A DNA stretch of 64,000 nucleotides from Piezodorus guildinii. Taxonomy: Eukaryota > Arthropoda > Insecta > Hemiptera > Pentatomidae. Below, in pieces: positions 11,403 through 22,838 of the stretch; position 1 is the stretch's first letter, and the number at the start of each line of letters is the position of its first letter. The notes below the pieces were generated by a model that saw nothing but the letters and a program-made list of their open reading frames with translations, made no database searches and was not told the DNA's origin. The DNA lies in NCBI GenBank assembly GCA_023052935.1, contig CM041292.1, positions 84,053,669 through 84,117,668 on the forward strand, written 5' to 3'. Made by a program: the position numbers and the translations under genes.

Positions 11403-11710
11403 TTGAAATGAAGAAAACAAAAGAAGGAGTAGAGAGACTTACAAGAGCAACGCTGCCCTTACCCAAGTGGGTGGCTGTCCGGTTTGTTCCACTAGATTTG
11501 CGTGGACCGTAACAGCTCAAAGGCGCTAATCGTTGTAAGCCTCAGGACGCTATCTAACAAAACTAACACTAGTTGTTGATCGGGAATGTGGCTTAATGCC
11601 ACACGAAAAAGTATAGTTCAATTACTAATTGATAGCAACTGTGACCTAATAATAATTGCAATATTACTTTCTTTCAAGTCTCACTAATCCTTGATAAGAC
11701 AAAAACAATT

Positions 11711-11715
<5 letters not shown>

Positions 11716-11763
<48 letters not shown>
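11716..11763 (+). repeat. Poly(A) tract, 48 nt
   Basis: A pure A run immediately outside the putative right target-site duplication of the Jockey element, in the orientation opposite to that element's own tail. It may be an older plus-strand retroposon tail into which the Jockey element inserted. Confidence 0.5.
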
Positions 11764-11765
<2 letters not shown>

Positions 11766-12837
11766 GTTAATTTTATGGAATAAATAATTATTTAAGTTAC
11801 TGGGAATAACACAACTGTCGTAAAAGTAGTAAAAAATGTTGCAAAACGAACAGCGATTCCTATCTGTGTGTGTTAAAGTTAAAGCATTGGGTAAATATAA
11901 TAGAAAATTCCAAAGTAGGGAACTTAGTAATCAACTAACCAACTGAAATGTTAAATATTTTCAAATGAATAGGTATCGCATTATGGTTTACTTATACTCT
12001 TAACGGTAATCAGAAAAAAAGTAAAGAAATACCAGAATTTTATTTTAAATAGTAATATATTTTTATTTTTAGTCGAAAATAAAATTTAAGATGTTAACAG
12101 TCACCGAAACCCCATATACTTTTAATTTTGGATATAATTGAGACCTTGAATAAAGGTTTGCATTATTTACAGTCTTTAAATTTTTGAAAGTGCTGACAAA
12201 TTTGTAGGTCATAACGATTAAATACATTGTATATGTAAATCGTGGTTCACATTGACCAAAATTTATTCAAAATATGGATGCCAAATAAGTAAACATTTAT
12301 GTGACCCTATTAACATTATAATTAGCTGTCAGGTCTGTGGTAAAAGTGTATTTGCTGTAATATTGCCTAAAAAGCTCCCTTGCTACATTCATCCTGTATG
12401 ATTTGAGTATCGTCAGGGAAAAAAAAAATTGATATAGACCTCTAAAGCTTACCAGAAGACATCATAAATTCTTTAAGACCTAATTATATTTCGAACACTC
12501 ATTTTTTTTGTGTTTTTTTTTGTTATGCAACCGTGTTGTAAAAAACTTAACTTACCGATAAGCAAAGCAATAATGAGGGGTTCTGGAAGGTCACTTGCAA
12601 AACGTTTCTATGAATTTTCAATACATATACATAATTTTAGCAAACATAAGGCTTCCAACATTAAGTATAGCCGTTAAGTTTTACTACTTTTTTAATTAGT
12701 CATTAAATCCGCTTACCGCTTATTACCAAGTTAAATGTATTCCGGAAATGATATGAAAAACCTTCCTGATCTTTGACTCTTTAACGGAATGACATACCTT
12801 TTTTAACTTCAATTTTTGTTAACATTCACTTATTTAC
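11764..12837. other. AT-rich stretch, no gene seen
   Basis: No ORF above noise and no recognisable mobile element on either strand. Confidence 0.4.

Positions 12838-12870
<33 letters not shown>
12838..12870. repeat. (AT)n microsatellite
   Basis: About 16 uninterrupted AT units just left of a SINE-A copy. Confidence 0.9.
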
Positions 12871-12874
<4 letters not shown>

Positions 12875-12889
12875 TTATTTCTTTCTTCT

Positions 12890-13166
12890 TTCAGTGGCGC
12901 GACAGGCCATGTAGGTACTTGGCCTCGCGGTGTAGTCTCCTGGGAAATTAATATCGTGTTTCTTGAATTATTTTATAGTGTAGGGTCATCACTCTCTTCG
13001 CCTAATTTTGTGAGTGGCCGCCATATGGTTCTCACATACCCGAAGGAGAAGCTGTGAGTAAATCACCGTTAATTAAATGCTTGAAAAAGCCCCGTCGGTA
13101 TTGGGATTCGAACTCACAACCTTTAGCGTGAGAGACTATCGCGCTAGTCACTCAGTCAAAATCTCC
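12890..13166 (-). mobile_element. SINE-A, tRNA-derived, near complete
   Basis: On the minus strand a tRNA-like head comes first: a degenerate A-box (TGACTAGCGCG) about 35 bp before a B-box (GAGTTCGAATCCC). A conserved body follows (CTCACAAAATTAGGCG, TACACCGCGAGGCCAAG) ending at GGCCTGTCGCGCCA. The copy at 47950-48216 aligns over its whole length. TA microsatellites lie on both sides. Confidence 0.8.
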
Positions 13167-13175
13167 CCATATATA

Positions 13176-13178
<3 letters not shown>

Positions 13179-13222
<44 letters not shown>
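13179..13222. repeat. (AT)n microsatellite
   Basis: About 22 AT units next to the 5' (tRNA) end of the SINE-A copy. Confidence 0.9.
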
Positions 13223-13225
<3 letters not shown>

Positions 13226-14240
13226 AAAGAAATAGTAAATAGTAAAATATTGAAATTTCGATTTTTCAACGTGAATACACGTTTCAGGTTTACGCAAAAT
13301 TGCCAGTGCAGCAAAAACCGGAAGTCTACTTAAATTTCACATTCAAAATAAATATATGCCTCAGAAGTTACAGGAATATTTTAATGAAATATGAATCAAA
13401 AATTGTAATTTTATACTAAGAAGCTGCTTAAATCATTTAAATTAAACTCAGTACATCAAGGTTTATGTAGATGTTCAATATCAGATAGGGTTTAACCACA
13501 TTGAAATAGTTTAGGAGGGTTTGAATGCAGAATTTTCAAAATGTATTAGTTTAAAGTAGGTTTTATTATTTTCATTTGAAATAATGGAAAACTCGTATTA
13601 CTGTAGGCGTTAGAATTGTCATAAAAACAAACTATGAACATTTTTGTATAATCTACGAAGGGAAAGGAATTCTGAAGATGAAAAATCATTTGTATTATAT
13701 ACATGAAAAGAGATTTGAAATATAATATAATTTGTCATTTGTAATATAATATAATTACTAATATAAGACATGAATATACATTTGTAATATCGATTTATAT
13801 TGTGATGGAACCAACAAAAATATTGATAAATTGTAGTGTAATAAAGGGTGTAACAATTAATAGAGGGTGACGAAAATTCTGTTGTTTTTAATCATTTCTA
13901 ATTGTTATCGCGATTTTGACATGAGATTTAAGAATAAACTTCAACAAAAAGTAAATGTAATTGTTTAAATTTTTTTTCGAATAGTTTTGAGTAAAATAAT
14001 AAATACTAATAAAGTGTCAAATAATATGTGAAAGTTTTGTGATTTGTACACCAGACTCATCTGTTTTTTTTTGTTATGTTTTTTCAGTTTTCAATGTTTT
14101 TAATCTATAACATCGAAAACTGAAACTGTATTGAAATAATTAGGAATGCAACACTATACCATTGAATGTTTCCTACCCTTCTTTAAATGTGTACGTATAT
14201 TGAGTCTTACACTATTCAGTTTAGTAAACTTAAACTATTG
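13223..14240. other. AT-rich stretch, no gene seen
   Basis: No supported feature. The stretch would be upstream sequence of the candidate exon at 14444 if that exon is real. Confidence 0.4.
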
Positions 14241-14266
14241 GATTCGTTACAACAAACCTTGCCTCG

Positions 14267-14274
14267 TATAAATA
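14267..14274 (+). promoter_or_regulatory. Possible TATA box upstream of the candidate first exon
   Basis: TATAAATA sits about 175 bp before the ATG at 14444, which would leave a leader of about 145 nt. In such AT-rich DNA a match like this is weak evidence by itself. Confidence 0.25.
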
Positions 14275-14443
14275 CTGCTTAATGCATATATCCTTATCTT
14301 GTTGAACCTGCCAAACATAATAGGGCGATAATAGAGATACAGGTTTTGTGGATTAACCAGTGTAAACAAGGCTATATACTTCTGTAATATTTGCCTAACG
14401 TTTCTCGCTCGTGAGTTTTGATATATAAGTTGCCTTCAGGAAG

Positions 14444-14523
14444 ATGGAGGTGGTAAATTTGCGTCGTCATAACTCGGCACCTGAGATCACACATCACATC
14501 AGTAATTTGCTCGTTTCCCCACT
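14444..14523 (+). CDS. Candidate distal first coding exon of the amino acid transporter gene
   Basis: An ATG in good context (GAAGATGG) opens 80 nt with balanced codon use, ending at a strong donor (CT|GTGAGT). An in-frame taa lies just upstream. The peptide includes NLRRHNSAPEITHHISN, unlike random AT-rich translation. Its end phase (2 nt left over) fits exactly the exon at 41893, which starts with one base completing a Leu codon and then stays open to its own ATG. That exon in turn ends at phase 0 and fits 56972. LRRHNSAP matches the general AMPK/SIK-type phosphosite pattern (hydrophobic at -5, Arg at -3) and a 14-3-3-like R-x-x-S-x-P. What I see is the exon. The assignment to the transporter gene is inferred. 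Confidence 0.4.
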
Positions 14524-14657
14524 GTGAGTAAAAGCGCTAGCATTACAATTTGAAATTAACTCTTATCTGATTTAGTCTATTTATAAACGGTTTATTTATG
14601 TGGATGATAATTATAAAGTAATAAAACAAATTTTTGGTGTGTTTGACACCTGAATTA

Positions 14658-14663
<6 letters not shown>

Positions 14664-14690
<27 letters not shown>

Positions 14691-14780
14691 AGATATTTAT
14701 TGAGATATATTAGTTTGTTTCAAAATGACCAATAGTAATAACGATAATAGTCCACATTCCTACAGTATTACTTGCCGTTT
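14664..14780 (-). repeat. Short retrotransposon 3' end, copy 2
   Basis: Matches 7118-7240: on the minus strand AATATATCTCAATAAATATC followed by about 27 A. AATAAA sits immediately before the poly(A). Only the last 110 bp or so of the source element is present. Confidence 0.5.
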
Positions 14781-17700
14781 TAAAATCAATTTTAGAACTC
14801 TTGGAAACAATTTAAAGCTAAAAAAAAAGAAAAGTAAATTGAGTTTCGATTGAGAACGAAATGTTTGGTTAAGATTAAATAATAATTAATGATATAACAA
14901 TATATATTACATGTATGTCAGCTCTAAAAATAAACTTCGTAATTTGAAGGTTTAAAAAAAACATTTGTACTCCTTGATTAGATTATATATGAGTTTTACA
15001 TTAATTGTTGGTCTCTAAAATACTGCCAATGAAGTTTAATTTCGGATTAAAAAAAAAAAAAAAAAATATTTTGGATTTTGCCAGACATTATTTGTTTAAC
15101 TTGCGTCTTTGAGCGATTTTAATGATCGTCAGGTTGTTATTCAATATCTAAAAAAAAAAAAAAAAAAAAAATGAAAATCTCATAACAGACTTCTCTTCAA
15201 ATGAATACTGAATTGAATTGTAGTAATTTCGAAATCCACGATAATGATTTAAATTTTAAATGTTACATTTTACAATACAACAGTCATCGTCACATATCGT
15301 TTCTGTTTATTTGTTTCTATTCAATCTTATTCTAATAAAAAAGATGAAATGTTAGCATTCCTGCTTAACGAGACAATGCTGCAATTAGAACAGTTATTAT
15401 ACTTAATTTTCGTAAACGTCCTAACTATATTGGGAATAATAAAAGACTCAGAACGTTTTCAATATTCAAAATAATTAATACCACTCATAAGCTAAAGAGA
15501 TCAAAAGAAAACTAACGTGAAATTAAATGTAATAATATCATGTTTGATATTGAAAGGATGAAGAAGGGATAAATTTTTATTTAGTGAAAGAATGTATCAG
15601 GTAACCTACCTCTTGGTTTCTCAAAACAATACAATTTCTCAACTCTTCATTATTAAGTTTCTTGTTAGGATTTTGAAGTTAAATAATATTCTATGAGTCC
15701 CATAAGCCCTTAAGATATACAAATTTTCTTTGTAAAAATCTAATCAGAAGCTGAAAAATAAGTCTTTACATAAGTATAGTAGATAATTAGTACATTAATA
15801 GTAGTTATTTCATAGACTTTACTGAGGCTTTTTATTATAATAAATATTAATTTTAATTTATAAGATTTTTTCGATGCATAAATCTTTAATCAGAAACCAC
15901 ACTAAAACTGTTAACTTCTTTCTAGGTCTGCCCCTAGCTTAATGGAATTCTCAAAATACGATGATAATATTAGTATTATTAAGTGCAGCATAAATAAATT
16001 TTGGATTAATATCTTGTTTAATTAATACAAATAAATCAATTGATCTTTGACTCTCAGGAAAAAACAAACAACAAAAGTTGAGGAAATTTCCATACTTTTA
16101 AGCGTTGCCTTGAGCTATTTGAAATTGTCTAATTGTCCTCGCCTTTAAGTCAATTAGTTCCAAACGAATGTGTAAGCCACTTGAAATTTAATTCCTAATT
16201 AAAAAAAAAACATAGTTTTAATATCCAGTTTGTATTACACTTTTTGTTTTCAATTTTAGTTTAGAACTAATTAAAGTTGAAAAAAAAAATATTGAAGAGT
16301 AACTATTTAATTAAATTGAATAATCTTGCCTTAGATCAAATTGCTGATGGATTCTTTTTTTTTTTTTCCTTTTTTTCGTTAAGAACATGAAATCGATCTC
16401 TTATCGATAATTTAATTAATGAACCGTGTTAATTATAAAAGTCTGAAGATTACTTGCATATAGAAAATTAATAAAATTTTAACGATATTGACATAACATT
16501 GATTATTGCTCTTCTTCTTTATTATTTTCTTTCCTTTATCTATCTATATCAATAGAATGATGTGTGATTAATTTATTTTTTAATCCGATGGTGATATTTT
16601 AACAGAAGAATGTGTAGTAAACTTATTTATTCGCTATGTAAAACTTTGGTTCATTACATATTAAAAAAAAAAAAGATCGCCCATGTTGTGAATTTGTTAA
16701 AAAATCGGTGTAAAGTAATCTCGTCTAGACGTGATAAGCACATGATGCCATTCAATATCATATGGTCAATATGACGCCAAAAAAAAAATTAAGCTTTTTA
16801 ATGATGAAGTCATGTAAACGTTTCTAGATAACTATGCAATAGGCTGAAATTCTAAATCACCTATAATATAGGAATATATTAGTAGTATATTATAATTATT
16901 AGTTCCTGTAATAAATCTAATAATAATATGATAGTAGTTGATGCCGTGACTAAATATATTAATATGTTAACGTTTTGGTCTTTTTAAATGCTCAAGCGTT
17001 CATCTGGGCTAGGAAAAACATGATGTAACCAATAATAATTATTAATGTAATATTATACGGTTAAGTTTAAAAAGTTAAAAAAAGCACAGAAAAATGTAGT
17101 CATTTCCGATCTTATTTCTAACGATCTCATCCTTGATTCCATCTGCTTTAAACTATATTTTATCATTAATAACTATTAACCTTATGCTTAGAAATAAACC
17201 GTTATGCTTCTAAGAAAACAAAAAAATAAGTGCTCATATCCAAAATTCGTATTATTCCATTAAGTGACCGTTATCTAAGCCTTTTTAAGGATCGTTATCC
17301 ATATCTAAAGGAGATAAAAAGAAATAACTGCAGTAAAAATACATGGGCCGTAAAAATGAAAACTTCCAGAACTGGCTAAGTCCTTGGATATTGAATGAGT
17401 GGTAAAAAACAAGTTTAATAATATCGATTAAAGTTGCCTCGAACTCAATTCGATCAGTTGAGACAAAGAAATACGGACCGAAATTGCTTCGAACATTTAT
17501 GACCTTTATGAGAAAAACTTGTTTAAACTAGATTGTGGTCTGAACTTTCAGAAGATCTGAAAACTAATTTAGGTTTTTTCAAGTTTAACAAGCGTTAATC
17601 GATACCTTTATTGTTCAAAGGAGTACATAAGAGAATCGTCCATAAATAATCGAAAATCACACACTTCCTAAATTATGTTGAGGATGTATAGTCGACTGTA
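14781..17700. other. AT-rich stretch, no gene seen
   Basis: Long stretch with only short A or T homopolymers (for example 15050-15066 and 15151-15169). No ORF over 60 codons, no SINE head and no LINE motif was recognised. It would be intronic if the 14444 exon belongs to the transporter. Confidence 0.4.
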
Positions 17701-17706
17701 GAAACT

Positions 17707-17897
17707 ATTATAAGTGGAATAATCAGGAATCAGTCATTCTTTGAAAAAAAATTTTAATTTTGCCAACTTTTCGGCTCGAGCTTGTGAGCCATCATCAGGC
17801 ATTACTGAGCCATGTCCAAGCATAAACTGAGCCGAAAAGTTGGCAAAATTAAACATTTTCTCAAAAATGACTGATTCCTGATTATTCCACCTATAAT
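17707..17897. mobile_element. Foldback element with arms of about 70 bp
   Basis: The left arm (17707-17776) and right arm (17829-17897) are near-perfect reverse complements around a 52-bp loop. The outer part pairs ATTATAAGTGGAATAATCAG with its complement. The inner part pairs GCCAACTTTTCGGCTC with GAGCCGAAAAGTTGGC. No ORF. Confidence 0.8.
17762..17799 (-). other. Hammerhead-like core motif in a foldback arm
   Basis: On the minus strand the order is CCTGATGAT, GGCTC, a short loop, GAGCC, GAAAAGTTGGC. CTGATGA, a 5-bp stem and GAAA in this order is the core layout of a hammerhead ribozyme. A cleavage triplet and stems I and III have not been established, so activity is unproven. Confidence 0.35.
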
Positions 17898-18161
17898 TCC
17901 TAAATTATGAATGTCAGAAATCGAATGTGTCTGGAAAATATATATTATATATATATATAATCTTGTTTTTCTTAATAAACATAAGGGATTATAGATTAAA
18001 ACAAAACATAAAGAACTATTATTACGAGATATATAAAGCAACACCTTTTCGTGAAGAGATCACCGCGAGTTATTCAGGTTACTTTTGTAAAATTCCGTTT
18101 ATTAGTATTTTTTTATAAAGCATCTATCCTTAAAGAGCCATTATAAACAATAAATAAGGTC

Positions 18162-18351
18162 AAAATAAACAATTATGTAATGTAGCTAATGACCTTTTTT
18201 TGTTATTTATTATTTCTCTGCCCCTTGAGATTTGGGTTGAAAATTCCAGAACGTACAGGTCCAGGAAATTTTCAATCCAAACCACAAGGGGGTTAGAAAT
18301 AAGAAATTAGAAAAAAGGGTCATTAGCTACATTACATAATTGTTTATTTTT
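18162..18351. repeat. Palindromic foldback, arms of about 87 bp, 16-bp loop
   Basis: AAATAAACAATTATGTAATG at the left pairs with CATTACATAATTGTTTATTT at the right. The arms stay complementary, with a few mismatches, up to the centre (GAAAATTCC / GGAAATTTTC) around 18248-18263. No ORF or flanking duplication was recognised. Confidence 0.8.
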
Positions 18352-18779
18352 CATATTTTTAACAATATAACTTTGATATTACAACTATGATAAATATTTA
18401 GTCGAAAAACATAATGATCTAAATTTGATTGAAGATTTTAGGTTTTTTTTAAAATCTTTATTAGTTATCAAACGCACGTTTAGCTGTCTCTGAGAGCTAC
18501 TTTAAGTCTGTATTCTGTTCTTGCACCGCTAAAGGATCCTCAGTGCACAATTATATGCTCCGCTGTCAGCAATGTATTGCAAGTCATGCTGGTTTGTTGG
18601 TACAGATTTTTCAGTACCTATCTGTGTCATTGCTGTATGTCTACTTCTTACCCTGACCGGAATCAATTCTTCGCCTATATTGGTAATACGCATGCCGATT
18701 TTTAGTGACAATATTGTCGTGTAACTAACAAAAAAATTAATCTTGGTATGAACTTATCACAACACATATCATTCTAAAT
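18352..18779. other. No supported gene
   Basis: A 60-codon minus ORF at 18529-18711 exists but lacks recognisable motifs. It may be part of the decayed element just to the right. Confidence 0.3.
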
Positions 18780-19010
18780 TTATTAACAGCACGACACAAG
18801 CCTGAAGCTTCCCTTGGCCTTTTCAACTGCTATTTTCCCAGTCACTCCGGTCTGCCTCAGGCCTCCTGAACACTGCTGCCATTCTCTTCAAATATTAACC
18901 CCTCAGTCTTTCCACCCTTCCTTAGGTCCTTCTATGTGGTCAGACTGCATTTAGAATTCCTTAATATAATTGTCGGGCTATCCGTACCGAGTACATGTCC
19001 GAACCATAGG
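18780..19010 (-). pseudogene. Strongly decayed RT C-terminal fragment
   Basis: The minus strand, with frame changes, reads WFGH(V), then PKEGWKD, then REWQQCSGGLRQ or its sister frame ADRSDWE-like, then KRPREASGLCRA. These echo the WxGHV, GRPxxRWxD and DRxxWR blocks at the end of RTE-type polyproteins. Heavily mutated. Confidence 0.4.
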
Positions 19011-19464
19011 GAAAGCTGGATTTAGATAAAATGGGATGCTCAGAGAACGCCGTTGATTTCTATGTTTTATCATTCTAACATTATGATATCCAAGAAATAC
19101 AACATTTGTGCTGATTTAAAAATTCTTATGCTTAAAAACGCCTAATCTTTTTCACCGTGTTTGCTTCTAGTTACCTTGATACCTATGCAAACCTCCAGAT
19201 CGTAATTGGATGATACATCGGTTGTAAATAAGTGATTTTTTTTTTTTAACTTTTTGAAAAGAGTAATTGAATAAAGCATCCTAAAGATATACTTGAACTT
19301 ATGTTTCTCATAGCCACAGTATAAATAAGAAAATGGGTAACTCGTTCTTGGTTAGTACGCGAACATTATTTCTCTGAAGAATGGTTGGAAATTTGAGAAA
19401 TAAAAAAATTCCAAGGATTTGATAGTTCGATAAGTATTTGAATTTTGTGATTAACTGAAATAAT

Positions 19465-19715
19465 TGGCATGGTATAGACAGGTCTGTAGGAACGGTTGCA
19501 ACTCAAAAGGCCTGGTGGTTCTTATAAGCCAGACCTGAAGACCAACGTCCTTCTGACAGACCCAAGCATATCCGCAATAGATGGATAGGAATACATGGTG
19601 CTGTAAGAGGATACGAAAACACTCTCAAGGAACAGAGGTCAGTCAGCTTACTGTTAGCATACTTCCACATGGAATTTAGGAAAGAAGAAGAGTATGAAAA
19701 TAAATATTAAAAATG
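19465..19715 (+). pseudogene. Unrecognised protein-like remnant
   Basis: One frame gives about 80 codons with a single stop near the start third and ends in taa. It includes RPKHIRNRWIGIHGAVRGYE and LLAYFHMEFRKEEEYEN, with less biased composition than the surrounding AT-rich DNA. I do not recognise the family. It may be the tail of a transposase or of a decayed exon. Confidence 0.25.
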
Positions 19716-19841
19716 AAATGCACACAATATCAAATTAATCACTCTTTTGAAATGATGGATATAAACTGCTGAAAAAATGATATTGACAAAAATGAAAACC
19801 CAAAAATTAAATAGGGAATTGAAACAGAGCCAGATTAGCTG

Positions 19842-20232
19842 AATTGAGACGTTGATTTCCAAAAGGTACTAAAGGATATTTTTTACGAAATTGATTTTTT
19901 TACATATTTGTATTCTCATCATTTAGTTCTATCTAAATATTCTATTTGATGTTATCTAATGAATTCTCAAGTCCTTAAAAAACACGATTTAGAAATGCGG
20001 TCATTTTCTAAAAGTACTAATTACGCATTTATTTTCGTTCCAAATCATTCTAAAAAAAATAATTTCAAGACTTTAATATGATGTTATTATTATAGTAAAA
20101 AAATAATTCTAAATTTTAATGCAAAAATACCATAATTAGCTAGTTTAATAATATAGTAATATGAGATTTTCGAGCTTCCTGTAAAAGTTCCTAGAATCGA
20201 TACAGTACCTTTTGGAAATCAACACCTCAATT
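19842..20232. mobile_element. 391-bp MITE, copy 1
   Basis: Terminal inverted repeats start AATTGAGACGTTGATTTCCA at the left and match the right end as inverse complement over about 28 bp, with about two mismatches. The interior aligns with copies at 50212-50602 and 54695-55921. The length is identical to copy 2. There is no ORF, so it is non-autonomous. The target-site duplication is ambiguous (TGA on both sides if the ends are taken as ATTGAG/CTCAAT). Confidence 0.88.
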
Positions 20233-20239
20233 GATGAAT

Positions 20240-21260
20240 ACTATTCCAGTAAGCTAAACAAATTGATGGAATTAATATTAATTATCCGTTTAACAATCAT
20301 AGTTGAAATATTTTAGGCTAGAGCTATTAAGGATAAGAATACTGTCAACTACGAAACAATTTTTATTGAGAAAATGAATATTTATGAAGAGGCACAGGAC
20401 ATGTAAGCGATCATGAAGTATTTCCAACTTTAAAATCAAGGATAAAAAATTTTTTGAAAAATAAATCATATTAGCTTGAAAAGTTGCAGAGCAGGAAAGG
20501 TTGCAGCAACGTAATTTAAAACTTTCAAGTCCTTTGATATTAATATTTTAATTTGCAAGATCTGAGTGTTTTCATACATATCAGCCTTTAAATTAGCTTG
20601 AAGGACGGTCGAGAAATATAAATTTTCTAATTAGAAAGCAATCTACATTACGACTTTGGGCACTCCTGTCGTTTTGTGCCGCCTGACATTTTCAAAATAT
20701 CACATGCGATAACACTGTTAGACAGTTTCACATTACTATACTTAAACAGGTTTTGCTGTTGTGAACAACTATTTTTTTTTTTCGATGTTCATATACTTTC
20801 AGAACCTCGTTACTTTAGCGGAGGGTTTAAACGTAAACTTTTTAAATTTCCTTCATCCTTCCTACAAATCCAGCTAAGTGATATCAAGATCAGTACATAA
20901 AATTAAATCTTGATATTTATCAAGTCAAAGAAATCATAAAATATTAACATAGGCTTGTAATACATAACGTCGGTCCCTAACAAACTTCTCCATCATATTT
21001 TTTAATTTATTTATTTAATAGCAATATTAAACAAAAAGAAAAACAAAACAAAAATAAGTTGTTTTTACTCTGTGACAAAGTTTCCGCGATGACAAAAAAA
21101 AAACATAACATGATGATTTTTGGATAAATGGGAAGTAAAAATACTATATTTGACCAACCATAATTGATAGTCAGCAATTTATTACATTTTTACTTTCCAG
21201 GCCATTGTCAGCTACAAAACATTAAACATTTCTTATGATTGTACTTTTATTTCTGAAATA
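20240..21260. other. AT-rich stretch, no gene seen
   Basis: A 74-codon plus ORF at 20676-20900 has no recognisable motif or splice context and is treated as chance. Confidence 0.35.
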
Positions 21261-21264
21261 GTTC

Positions 21265-21640
21265 AATCGGTTGGTTGGTTGGTTGTTATATTTTATTGGG
21301 ACAAAACATCTAGTCATCAGTGCCAGACACTCATTTTTAGAAATCAATTTTAGGTTAAACAATGAACAATAATTTTACTTAAAAATAAATAACAACAAAT
21401 AGTGAAAGCAATTAAATGAATTGTCAATCAATTTAGTGGAATCACGAGCACGTTAGATCTATCATTATTTCGAACTCCTTTTCTTTTCTTTCGGACAGCA
21501 TCTCTTCATTTTTAGGTGCTTCTCGGAATCTTTTACTTTTGTCATTTAATAAACTTTTAGATTCTCCAGTCTTTCTTGGCAAAATTGCTGTGTAATTTGT
21601 GAGGGGTTTCCTCTGATACCCTCATTTCTTCTTATACTTT
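21265..21640 (-). repeat. Possible retrotransposon 3' end with (AACC)n tail
   Basis: On the minus strand a weakly coding stretch (KRFREAPKNEEMLSERKEKE) is followed by CAGCACTGATGACTAG-like text, AATAAAATATAAC and an AACC microsatellite (AACCAACCAACCAACC at 21267-21284). A short tetranucleotide tail is common in some LINE lineages. Family not identified. Confidence 0.3.
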
Positions 21641-22329
21641 TTAAATCATTAGTTTCATACCCTTTTATTAAAGAAGAAATTAAAAATTTGTTTTGTTAAT
21701 AAACTTTCATCCATTCTTATCAGGTGAGAGCAAAAGGAAATTCCTCTTTTTATTATTGTATCAGATAAGTTTCTATTTATGTACAAAGTTTATTTTTAAT
21801 TAATTGGATCTAATCATATTGGATTTTTTTTTGTTATGCTATTTGTATAGTATACATTTCTCAAACAATTTCAATGTTACTGCTACATAGAGTGCTTTCG
21901 GTTTTATCACGGTTTTATAATGCTGAAGTATTGAGCTCTAGGACGAAAATTTTTTTATTATTTAGTATCAATCTCTATTTCATTGTACATTTTTTAATTA
22001 AATTTTGTTAATATTCGTCGAATTATATCATTGTTCCAATAAGGCCAAGGTTTATTATTAGTTCACCTCCAGATAAAACTAATTAAAAAAATAAATTATT
22101 TGTTTAACTCGTGTTTCTGAGTCAAGGCTCAGTTTTAATCAAAAGAGGACTAAATCATTTCGTGTAAGGTAAGGAACGGCCTCAGTTCCTGTATCAAGGT
22201 CCATCCATCCTGTTTTCGTCAATAAATCGTCCACAGTTATGACCAAAAACGCAAGTTTCAGACTCTCAAAAGATAATGATGAGGCAGATTGGAAACCCGG
22301 CTAGATAGGGCACGAACTGAGAGTGCTTG

Positions 22330-22475
22330 ATAAGATGATACTCCTGTAGGCACACTGAATGCAAGTTCATGGCAACACGGTCATTACACCCAGTCGCCGC
22401 GTAGTGGAGCGCTAGTGTTGTTTGTGTCAGTCTGCGTTTGATCGGATTTTCATTGGTTAAATATGAATTTAAATT
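22330..22475 (+). promoter_or_regulatory. GC-richer patch with an initiator-like site
   Basis: The patch includes CCAGTCGCCGCGTAGTGGAG and then GTGTCAGTCTGCGTTTGATC. TCAGTC fits the arthropod initiator TCAGTY. The base composition stands out from the flanks. No exon can be defined. Confidence 0.2.
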
Positions 22476-22838
22476 ATTTTATTTAAAAATTTCTTGGAAT
22501 TAAGCTTATAAAAATTAATTTTAATCGGGTTTATTTAAATTAAAGCCAGTTTCTAACACCATCGATTCAGGGAATAGTTCATGGTCGTCAAATGTAGTAA
22601 TTGACAATTTATTCTGAAGGTTCTTAAGCGTTGGTGATTTCATCGAAATATGATAATTAAATAAGTTTATAAATTATAGATTTTTGGTTTCAAAATTAAA
22701 ATTCTTCTCATTCCACTTATTTTAAAATAATATTTTAATATTAATTTATTTTATTTTTTACCGCTCATAATTATGTGATTCACTTTAATATATCTGTGAC
22801 AAATATTTAGATCTCTTTGGTCTCTCTGGTTGGTTGTA

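Larger units (their letters stand above)
7377..11703 (-). mobile_element. Near full-length Jockey-clade LINE
   Basis: A 4.3-kb element on the minus strand holds, in order, 5' UTR (about 11421-11703), ORF1 (gag-like), ORF2 (endonuclease then RT, no RNase H), a 3' UTR (7447-7634) and a 70-nt poly(A) tail (T run at 7377-7446). AACAATTAAA occurs at 7367-7376 and again at 11704-11713, a plausible 10-bp target-site duplication. ORF1 stop and ORF2 start overlap as ATGA at 10270-10267. Both ORFs contain a single apparent frameshift, so this copy is probably not autonomous. Confidence 0.85.

Noticed and set aside
14267..14274. TATAAATA as firm proof of a promoter
   Set aside because: TATA-like words are very frequent at this base composition, so it was kept only as a low-confidence feature.
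17707..18351. Reading the two neighbouring foldbacks as one larger element
   Set aside because: Their arms share no sequence, and no outer inverted repeat encloses both.
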